Assembly (NCBI GenBank): GCA_025504975.1
Contig: JANUWI010000013.1
Location: forward strand, 248,001 to 312,000
From: Plenodomus lindquistii
Taxonomy: Eukaryota; Ascomycota; Dothideomycetes; Pleosporales; Leptosphaeriaceae
Length of the DNA stretch: 64,000 nucleotides
Direction of reading: 5' to 3'
The notes under the pieces are model-generated. The model was not told the origin of the DNA. It saw only the letters and a program-made list of their open reading frames with translations, and did no database searches. Of this stretch, positions 56,187 to 64,000 are shown one piece after another. Within the stretch, counting starts at the first letter, position 1, and every line of letters starts with the position of its first letter. Both the position numbers and the translations under genes were made by a program.

Positions 56187-56778
56187 TTCCAAGTTTTGGA
56201 GAACAATAGTGCCGATCTATCAGGGCCTTGTGAAGTGTTACCTCGAAACGATACTGCGCTCCACTTGAGGAAGGTTTTGATCACAAGCTCCACAAAGTCA
56301 ACCCGTGTGTTGAAACGACATAGGTTAAGATGATAGCAATTTCGAATTTGTCAGCGATATATGCACGAAGGATGTGTGGGCAAAGTCGCGATGGTGGGTG
56401 TATATGGCATCATACTGGGTTGCGCGGCCGTTGGGAGGCAGAACACGCGACAGATGCCGGAAGGGGGAAATTCGGCATCTTAACGTACATGAATAGACTG
56501 TAGTGACTTGCTGGAAATGACATGCAGTTCGCCTGATTGATAGATATGGCGACGTTCACTGGATATATCGTGATTCGGCTAGTCAATGAGGTGATCGAAC
56601 CCCGCAACTCCAATGTTGCGACAGCCACACGATGCGTCGGACACGCTGATAAACGCCTGAGACTGCATTAGCGTAATTCAAGGGATCGAGTGGGGTGGTA
56701 GGGCATAGTAACCGTATAAGTACGACTCTTGGGCTTGCTTATGCGGCCACCAAAGCATCAGAACGCTATATCCTCACA
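56187..56778. other. Divergent promoter between FMO and TauD-type dioxygenase
   Basis: About 590 bp between the two starts. I see no clear operator pair, but the shared position suggests joint control. Confidence 0.5.
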
Positions 56779-58072
56779 ATGGCACCAGGTGCAATCATCC
56801 CAGACATTCAAGAGCAGGACACTGTCCAGCCTAGGAAGGATTCTCTAGGTCTTCCGGAGCCAGCTCGCAAGAGGCTTGAGAAAGCAGGCATCGATCTTTC
56901 CAACGGCTACCCATACAGGCCAGCAAAACCCCTGTATCTCGACGATGTATACAAGATTCGCGACTATGATCGCGAGTTCGTAGATCCAGGTTCCCGCGCC
57001 GATCCGGAGAAGAAGGCCCTACTGAGCGCCGCAAAAGAAGTCATCCATCTCACTTCTCACATTGGAACCGAGATCGTTGGTCTACAACTGAAGGACCTGA
57101 CAGACCAACAGAAGGATGAACTCGGTCTACTGATCGCTGAGCGAAGTGTCGTCTTCTTCCGTGATCAGGACATCTCCCCTCAAGAGCAGCGAAAGCTCGG
57201 CGAGTGGTACGGAGAGATCGAGGTCCACGTGAGTACATGTTGCCCCTTAGTAAGAAATCGTTGTTGACAATGTGCAAAGCCGCAAGTTCCGTCAGTACCG
57301 GGCGTAGTTGGAACAACAGTCATTTGGCCGGCGCTTCAGGCTACTGAGATCCCAGCGAGCTTCAGAAAGACTGGAGGTGCTTCTCGATGGCACACTGATC
57401 TTGTGCACGAGCGCCAACCAGCAGGGTAGGCTTCACAGCGAAATCGCAGACCAAGACAAGACTGACGAGTATTAGCGTAACGCATCTGCACAACGACACC
57501 ATCCCCAAGACTGGCGGTGATACTCTCTGGGCGTCGGGATACGCTGCATACGAGAAGCTTTCCCCAGGTTTCAGGAAGATTATTGATGTAAGGAAAGCAC
57601 CGACTGCATTGAACCTCATACTAAGACTGTATCAAAGGGCAAAGAGGCTGTATACCGCAGCGCCCACCCATACTTGGACCGCGACAACATATCTGCAGGG
57701 CCCAAGTACATCGAGCGCGTGCACCCGCTCGTTCGCGTGCACCCAGCCACCGGCTGGAAAGCGCTGTGGGTGAACCGAGCGATGACCGACCGCATTGTCG
57801 GTTTGGACAAGGCCGAGAGCGACGTGATACTCAACTACCTATTCGATGTGTATGAGAAGAATGTCGACATTCAGGTTCGCTTCAAATGGTCACCAAACAC
57901 AAGTGCTCTCTGGGATAACAGGATCACGATCCACAACGCGTCGTGGGATTACGAAGGCAATGAACCCAGACATGGAACACGAGTGACGGCTCTGGCCGAG
58001 AAGCCGTTTTTCAAGGCAGATGCACCAACAAGACGACAGGCGCTTGGTCTCGCGGGTCCAGAAGACATCTGA
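56779..58072 (+). CDS. TauD/TfdA-family Fe(II)/2-oxoglutarate dioxygenase
   Basis: Four exons, 56779-57228, 57280-57425, 57476-57587 and 57638-58072, give 380 aa, the size of fungal sulfonate dioxygenases; introns are 50-51 nt. The ATG at 56779 has context ACAATGG. The facial triad is visible: His188 and Asp190 (SRWHTD) and the distal His at about 335 (NRITIHNAS), with an Arg for 2-oxoglutarate soon after (RHGTRVT). Other family segments: VVFFRDQDIS, THLHNDTIP, GGDTLWASGYAAY, and RVHPLVRVHPATGWKALWVN. The family releases sulfite from taurine and other sulfonates, or oxidises related acids. It is divergent to the FMO. Confidence 0.9.
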
Positions 58073-58823
58073 GGAAGTTGTGAGGTTGGTGGTGGAAAGA
58101 AAGCGATTGGGCCTCGAAGGGATCCTGCCACGTGGATTGATGGGCAGGTCTAAATTTGTCGAAGGCTTGACTGTTGAATAATCGGATGAATGCATAGCTC
58201 CCTGAACCTTGCTCACTTTCAACTTGATTTGTGAATATCGCGGAAGATCACGGAACATGTGTGGTTGCTTTTGTGACGATTTACTCGCATGAATACCAGT
58301 TGCCGAATCTTTCACCGAAGAAAATCGTTGCCCCGCAAATAGAACAGCTGTGGGGCATGACAGGGATGCTTATCCCGTTAGCGCTCCATCGTCACGACAC
58401 GGAAACTTCACATTGTCATGCCATGCTCTCACGAGATATGTATGCGGACGATAGAGTCAGACCGTCATGGTCAAGTTTCTCAAACGAAGCTGTAGAGCCC
58501 ACAGGTAGCCATTATGACACCAAACAATCGCCTAGGAAGCGCGTAATGCAGGTCCCAAAAAAAAACCACTAACTCCCCTTGCGGAACAACAGCGGAAACA
58601 TCATCGACCAGCATCGCTACACCCCTGACTCTCTACTATCACATCCGCGTTTGTTCTCAAGCAGCATGCACATAGACTAGCAGTAGCGTGCATATTCCCC
58701 TCAGTTCTCAATTCCTTCACGTCGTTTACGATCTAGCATATCGCTTCCTGAGTCGAGTCATATAGAAATAGTAACCTGCACAATCCGGCTTTGCATTCGC
58801 AAGGCCGTTCTCGATTTCCCTTC
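58073..58823. other. Intergenic region before the broken tannase gene
   Basis: About 750 bp. An A-run sits at 58557-58565. No other gene is seen; it holds the presumed tannase promoter. Confidence 0.5.
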
Positions 58824-59169
58824 ATGACAATGCGCTGGGAACCTGCTCTTGGTGCTGGAGCGCTCTTCGGAGTCGCTAGTGCTTTGGAATGCTCGCCGTC
58901 TTCGATTCAGGCGGTTCTCCCCTCCAATGCGAGTGTGAACTTTGCACAGGTTGTGCCTGCGAATTCGACATTTCAAGTACCCCAGAGTGATACAGGGTAT
59001 CCACAGAGCCCTGTGGGATTGCCGGCGTTGTGCGCGGTGTCAGTACAGGTACAATCGGTTGAGAACACCACCTATGGATTCGGTCTTTTCTTGCCTGAGA
59101 CGTGGAATGGACGGTTCCTTGCTGTGGGCAATGGTGGGTTTGCTGGCGGTATCAATTGGGATGATATGG
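58824..59169 (+). pseudogene. Tannase/feruloyl esterase, 5' fragment disrupted by copia element
   Basis: The frame starts at ATG 58824 (or 58830) with a signal peptide (ALGAGALFGVASALEC). The start of the tannase/feruloyl esterase family follows: CSPSSIQAVLP, then VGLPALCAVSVQV, LFLPETWNGRFLAVGNGGFAGGINWDDM. Just after WDDM, around nt 59169, similarity stops; the frame runs on into unrelated sequence to 59297. The catalytic Ser, Asp and His of the family are downstream of the break and absent from the window. The family cleaves plant phenolic esters (gallate, ferulate) outside the cell. Insertion of the element at this point would destroy the gene; the rest probably lies beyond the element, outside the window. 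Confidence 0.75.
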
Positions 59170-59216
59170 TACTGCAGATTGACGGAGTTATTCTAGAGCC
59201 AGTAGATAAGCGGGGC

Positions 59217-59240
59217 ACAGGGTGCGCTAGCGCACCCTGT
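59217..59240. repeat. 24-bp perfect palindrome inside the putative 5' LTR
   Basis: The arms ACAGGGTGCGCT and AGCGCACCCTGT are exact reverse complements without a loop. It sits about 45-70 bp inside the likely LTR start. It could be a hairpin in the transcript or a regulator site. Confidence 0.85.
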
Positions 59241-59413
59241 AGCCGACGCGACAAAACTAGCCTCCTGAGCAACGCTCGGAGAAGACACAATCAATGATCT
59301 CAACCATCATCAAATTCATCAATATTCGTGCACTTTCAATAGTACCGTGCATCTGACAATTAAGAGTCTCACTGCCGACTACCGCTCAGGCCACCCCAAC
59401 ACGTCTATCCAAC

Positions 59414-60604
59414 ATGACGACAATGCGTGATCCAACAGTTATCCTACGGGATCACACAGACTACACAACATGGATGACGCAGCTCAAAGCGCGCTGCATC
59501 GCACATAACATCTGGGACAAGATCAATCCTAAGTCTACTACCCGGCCAACAGTTAAACCGGTAGCAGAAAGAGCCCCGGTGATTGCTGATTACGCGCCAG
59601 CCACTGCAAGTAACACAAGCCCAAGAAGGATCACCGATCTCTCCACAGCAGGCCAGAAGGCTTTCCGGGATGACCTCGAGTATCACAAAATCCTCCTCGA
59701 ACAATACAAGAACGACCGACATGACTACGAGAAAGAGCAATCCAGCCTTCAGCACATCGTAGCGTTCATCCAATCAACAGTAACACCGCATCTGCTCCGA
59801 ACCTGTTGCCTACCCGACCAATCCCTCCGAAAATGGCTCATAAGCCTCGAAGCGACGATTGGGATTGACGAACAACTTGAACAAGAGCGAGCCCGCGAAC
59901 GATACCTTCAGGCATTGAAGCCAATGAGAACCTCCGCGCACTGGGATAGCTGGCTCGCAGAATACGACCAAGCCGCAACTGAAGCAGAGGCATACACCGT
60001 ACCGGAAGTACTGCAGATCAATGCAGTAACAAAAGATTTCCTCACATCGGTTAACAAGGTGGCAAATGTGTGGGCAACCACCTTCCAGGACTCTGGACGA
60101 TACCAACCCGGAATGAACCGCAAAGAGATGATGAAACGCTATCGGGAGTACATGATGAATAACCATCCCCTGAAAACAGGGAAGAGCAAAGCAAGTTTCA
60201 TTGCAGCTCATGACGAGGCTTCACATGACACCGCTGAGGGCGAAGCCCATCAGGACAGTACAAGGGACGCCTCTACTGTGAACAGCGCGCCATCTCGCCG
60301 GGGAAGACCCCGTAATCAACGCGGCAACGATCGAAAGCGACAAGCCGAGAGACCTCCAGAAGGCTCATACTCCTCCACAAAATGCTTAGCATGTGGACAA
60401 CGCCATGCCTTGAAGGACTGCTACTACCTACATGAGGAGAAAGCACCCGGCTGGTGGAACCCAAACGAGTCCGTAAAGGAGCTCGTCAAATTCAAGAAGG
60501 AACAAGACCCAGAACTACAAGGGCTAATCCGCTCACAGAGCCGACCCCGCACAAGGACGCCAACTATCAAGCAGTCCCATACCCCAACTCCGGAAATAGA
60601 ATGA
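59414..60604 (+). CDS. Copia Gag protein
   Basis: An intact 396-aa frame starting at ATG 59414 (context AACATGA). The N-terminal half is helical, with the UBN2/gag-type opening DYTTWMTQLKARCIAHNIW and later SLEATIGIDEQLEQERARERYLQ. A basic stretch (about residues 293-318, RRGRPRNQRGNDRKR) precedes a zinc-knuckle-like CLACGQRHALKDC; its spacing is CX2CX3HX4C, one residue shorter than the usual CX2CX4HX4C. It forms the particle shell that packs the RNA. It ends in TGA at 60602-60604, and pol goes on in the same frame. Confidence 0.88.
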   Translation: MTTMRDPTVILRDHTDYTTWMTQLKARCIAHNIWDKINPKSTTRPTVKPVAERAPVIADYAPATASNTSPRRITDLSTAGQKAFRDDLEYHKILLEQYKNDRHDYEKEQSSLQHIVAFIQSTVTPHLLRTCCLPDQSLRKWLISLEATIGIDEQLEQERARERYLQALKPMRTSAHWDSWLAEYDQAATEAEAYTVPEVLQINAVTKDFLTSVNKVANVWATTFQDSGRYQPGMNRKEMMKRYREYMMNNHPLKTGKSKASFIAAHDEASHDTAEGEAHQDSTRDASTVNSAPSRRGRPRNQRGNDRKRQAERPPEGSYSSTKCLACGQRHALKDCYYLHEEKAPGWWNPNESVKELVKFKKEQDPELQGLIRSQSRPRTRTPTIKQSHTPTPEIE

Positions 60605-60607
60605 CTA
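60602..60607 (+). promoter_or_regulatory. Putative stop-codon readthrough site TGA-CTA
   Basis: The gag stop TGA is directly followed by CTA, and pol continues in the same frame from 60605. UGA-CUA is the established leaky context in fungi, animals and viruses (for example in peroxisomal isoforms of fungal glycolytic enzymes). Such a site would give mostly Gag and a little Gag-Pol. The same-frame arrangement is seen directly; readthrough itself is inference. Confidence 0.65.
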
Positions 60608-63600
60608 TATGGTCGTCAAATCACGCAAGTTGGAGGTTCCGAGGATCGGTTCCTGGCAACGTCCAATACAGAGGCAGGCTTCGCTGCCACAACAAGTGAT
60701 TATCCGCTCCGAAATTCATACATTCTGGATTCAGGCACGACATGCCATATTACGAACGATCCCCAACGCATATATGACTATCGCGCACCCGGACCCTCAG
60801 ACTATATATGGGCCGGTAACACACAAGTCTGGATCAGGGGGTACGGCTCCATCCGGCTGCCCCTCAGGCACGATCAGCGAACGACGATAATAACGCTCCA
60901 TGACGTAGCCGTCTGTCCTGACTTCCTCTGTAATCTTGTATCCTTCCGATTACTCCGACAACAAGGAATATGGTGGGACACCAGAACCGATCCAACAACG
61001 CTACGAGCGTCGGACAGCACAATCATTGGAAGCCTGCAGGAGCTGTACGGCCAATGGGTAATCGAGCACCACACATTGGCACCTGCGGCTTACCACACAC
61101 ACAAAGCAACGTCGCGTACACCGAGACGAGCTCAGATAGCCCCAGCACTCGTATGGCACAAGAGACTTGGGCATCCCGGTCCAGCAACCGTGGAGCACCT
61201 CATGCAGCAAGCTGAGGGGGTGCGAGTGAAAGGCATTACTACAGTAGAGTGCAACTCCTGTGGACGAGCCAAGGCCCGGCGTCAAATCAGACGGGCCCCA
61301 CGAAATACAGATTACGAAGGACCAGGAGAGAGACTGGCCATCGATTTCCATTCATACGAACACCAAAGCATCACCAAAGAAAGGAGCCAGATGCTCATCA
61401 CCGACAGATACTCAGGAATGCAATGGGACTATTACTTCACCGACAACAGGACCGCAAAGTCCATCATCAAAGCATTCTCTATCTTCATTCTATTTCTCAA
61501 GAACCATTTCAACATCACCGTAAAGATCATCGAAGCGGACAACGAAATCACAACGGTCAAGCCAGAGGTACAGCGCTACCTTTCATCGCAAGGCATTGTT
61601 ATTGAGCCCTCGGCCCCGGATACACAAGCACAGAACGGAGGCGCCGAACGCTCAGGGGGTGTAAACAAGGAGAAAGCGCGCGCAATGCGACTCGACGCCA
61701 ATCTCTCATGGGAGCTCTGGCCGGAGATAACGCGAGCCGCCGTCTACCTATACAACCGATCGCCTAACTACGCAAACAACTGGAAGACTCCATACGAGAT
61801 CTTCTTCACTCGCGTGGCCTTTAGCAACGGCATAGTCACGTCGATACGAAAACCAAACCTTGCTCACCTTAGAGCATACGGCTGCAAAGCGTTCGCCATG
61901 ACCGACGACACGTATCGCGGAAAAGGACGCTTGCAACGCCTTGATCCAAAAGCCTGGGTAGGATACCTAGTAGGATATCGATCTACCAACATCTACAGGA
62001 TATGGATCCCATCCCTGGCCAAGGTCATTAGCACTAGGGACGTCACCTTTGACGAACAAACAACTTTTGATGGGAAGGTAGAAGACCTGATGGACAACCT
62101 CATGCACAGCACACTAAGAGAAATCGCCACGCTTGTGAGGACCATGGAGCTCCCTTCACCAGCACACGAACCGGAAACTGAATCCTTCCACGAGGACGAT
62201 GCTCTTGAAGAGGCCTCAGAGCCACATCCTGAAGCAGATCCGCCGGGATACTACAACGGTAGGAAGATTAGGGATCATTACCCATCTCCACCGCCGACGC
62301 CGCCACCAGCGGCTCTCCTTGCACAATTCATGGCAGGGACACACCCTGAGGAACAATCGGTGTCATCCCGTACAATCCCATGGGCAGCAGCGTTTACCGC
62401 AGGAACCCAAGCAGGCAACATAGGGACGACCGGAGGAGAAGCCATTGACAAAGCCCGATTGAGAAGGATGCTTGCCACCGGCTCGAGACCCCATCGCAGC
62501 CAGCTACCGCCTCCTCCCACGTACAAAAGCAAGCTTGAGGATCATCCACTAGGCGCCGAGTTTAAACAAGCTGAACTTGACCATCTTTTGAGCCATGCTC
62601 AGATGGGTTCATGGACTGAAGTTCCAATCAGAACGGCTAAGTCAACGGGACAACAGATCCTTGACTGCATGTGGGTCTACACGTACAAGCTGGATAAAGA
62701 CCACAACCTCCTCAAATGCAAGGCGCGACTAGTGGTCCGAGGAGATCAACAGAGAAACATTACCTCTCAAGACACCTACGCAGCCACACTAGCTAGCCGC
62801 TCGTTCAGAATGTTGATGGCAATCGCAGCCCAGCACGAACTAGAGCTCAAGCAATTCGACGTTACGAACGCGTTCGTACACGCAGCGATGGACCGAGTTG
62901 TCTACATGCGTATGCCGAAAGGCCATCAGAAGGCCGGCACGATCCTACAAGTCAACAAGGCATTATATGGCCTTAGGATCTCACCACTGCTCTGGCAGAA
63001 GGAGTTCACAGCAACCCTGCAGAGGCTCGGCTTTGAAGCTATACCACATGAGCCGTGCTGCCTTATTAAGGGCAGTATCATTATCTTCTTTTACGTTGAT
63101 GATATCATCATGGCTTATCCAACAGGGCAGGATCAGCAGGCTACCGGAGTAACGGAGCAGCTGAAGAAGCAGTACACGATTACCGGAGGACACGACTTAC
63201 AATGGTTCCTCGGGATGGAGATAATCCGTGACCGAGCCTCGCGCCGGATCCAACTCTCCCAGGCCTCCTACTGCGACAAGATCAGTCGACTGATCGACGA
63301 TCGAGGAGTAGCACACGACACTCCGATGGCAGCCATTGAGCTATTGCCAAGCGACGGACTAGCGAGCCACGCGGACGTCAACAAATATCAACGAAAGATT
63401 GGATCACTTCTCTTCGCCGCAGTCACCACGCGACCAGACATCTCATTTGCTACGTCACGACTAGCAAGGCATCTTACCAATCCCAGCCATGAACATCACA
63501 AAGCTGCAGACCGAGTCTTGATGTATCTTCAGGACACCAAATCAACCGTGTTGCAACTCGGGGGTGGCTCACGCCTTCAAGTCGCAAGCGACGCCTCCTT

Positions 63601-64000
63601 TGCTGACAACACACGAGATAGGAAAAGCTCACAGGGCTACGCAATTAAGCTATACAACGGGCTTATCGCCTGGAAAGCAAACAAGCAGGACACGGTAACC
63701 ACGTCGACCACCGAAGCCGAACTCCTCGCTCTGTCCCAAGTCGCCAAGGAAGCTCTCTTTATCTCGAGGCTCCTTCAGGAGCTCCACGTCAAGATTGAGC
63801 CAGGACCTATTATCATTGAATGCGACAATCAACAGACCATCCGACTACTCACCGCGGAGGTCTCAAAGCTCCAAACCAAGCTCCGACACGTTGATATCCA
63901 CAACCACTGGCTACGGCAGGAAGTACAACAACAACGGATAAACGTACAGTACGTACAGTCATCAGAAATGATCGCAGACGGCCTCACAAAGGCCCTGCCG
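60605..64000 (+). CDS. Copia Pol polyprotein (PR-IN-RT-RNase H), 3' end outside window
   Basis: One frame without stops for 1132 codons to the window end. The protease has its active-site DSG at nt 60728 (LDSGTTCHIT). The integrase zinc region (H...H...CNSCG) lies near 61150-61275, and the catalytic D, D, E are at nt 61343, 61538 and 61646, with D-35-E spacing. Reverse transcriptase opens with WTEVP near 62610, then KARLVVRG, QFDVTNAFVH, LYGLRISPLLW, and the catalytic YVDDI at 63092-63106. RNase H begins with SDAS at about 63587, followed by a Glu in TTSTTEAELLALS. This PR-IN-RT-RH order defines Ty1/copia. There is no ATG near the start of this frame, so translation must come through gag. Confidence 0.92.

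Larger units (their letters stand above)
59170..64000 (+). mobile_element. Ty1/copia LTR retrotransposon, right end outside window
   Basis: The element starts between the broken tannase frame (about 59169) and the gag start at 59414. The gene order gag, protease, integrase, reverse transcriptase, RNase H is that of Ty1/copia (Pseudoviridae-type). Pol is open to the last base, so the 3' LTR and target duplication are not visible. A TG start near 59173 and a CA end near 59351 are a guess for the 5' LTR (about 180 bp); I could not identify the primer-binding site. No frameshift or stop was found other than the one between gag and pol, and all catalytic residues that I checked are present, so the element may be active or recently active. 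Confidence 0.85.

Overview
The window is nuclear DNA of a filamentous ascomycete, most likely a Dothideomycete of the order Pleosporales. The evidence is the many short introns (about 47-154 nt) with fungal splice signals, A/G-at-minus-3 start contexts, a mannitol dehydrogenase close to the Alternaria/Cladosporium allergens, a JARID1-type demethylase with fungal layout, and an intact Ty1/copia retrotransposon. I rebuilt exon structures by eye from splice sites, reading frame and family conservation. No RNA gene was recognised.

Layout. 1-4.8 kb: the 3' part of a METTL25-like methyltransferase gene, an unnamed protein (candidate gasdermin-like, copy A) and a mannitol-dehydrogenase-type SDR. 5-6.8 kb: two tandem paralogous genes for small single-membrane-segment proteins, with a 19-bp minisatellite between them. 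7.5-13.5 kb: a double GFA-domain protein, an ARO8-type aminotransferase and an LCCL membrane protein. 13.5-16.8 kb: a 128-bp TA-flanked hairpin element and a small secreted cysteine protein. 16.8-25 kb: a seven-exon GT2 synthase and an asparagine synthetase, separated by 3.2 kb without a recognisable gene. 26-34.6 kb: an F-box-like protein, a GST, an amino-acid/choline-type permease, gasdermin-like copy B, and a long reading frame broken by one TAG. 35-49.2 kb is a housekeeping block: thymidylate kinase, SLX1, KDM5 demethylase, OXA1, MIM1 and SHP1. 51-58 kb: a DUF3405 protein and a divergent flavin monooxygenase/TauD dioxygenase pair. 58.8-64 kb: the first ~115 codons of a tannase/feruloyl esterase cut off by a copia element that runs off the window.

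How genes may work together. OXA1 and MIM1 are convergent neighbours that act in insertion of proteins into the inner and outer mitochondrial membranes. Thymidylate kinase and SLX1 end 22 bp apart on opposite strands. The flavin monooxygenase and TauD-type dioxygenase share a 592-bp divergent promoter and could oxidise one organo-sulfur or organo-nitrogen substrate in turn; this is inference.

Most interesting points: (1) the copia element keeps gag and pol in one frame separated by a single UGA followed by CUA, the known leaky-stop context; (2) the tandem small membrane protein family with identical exon-2 length; (3) two diverged paralogues with a gasdermin-N-like motif order; (4) three introns that appear to use GC-AG splice sites; (5) a repeated switch from C-ending to G-ending codons towards the 3' end of many genes.
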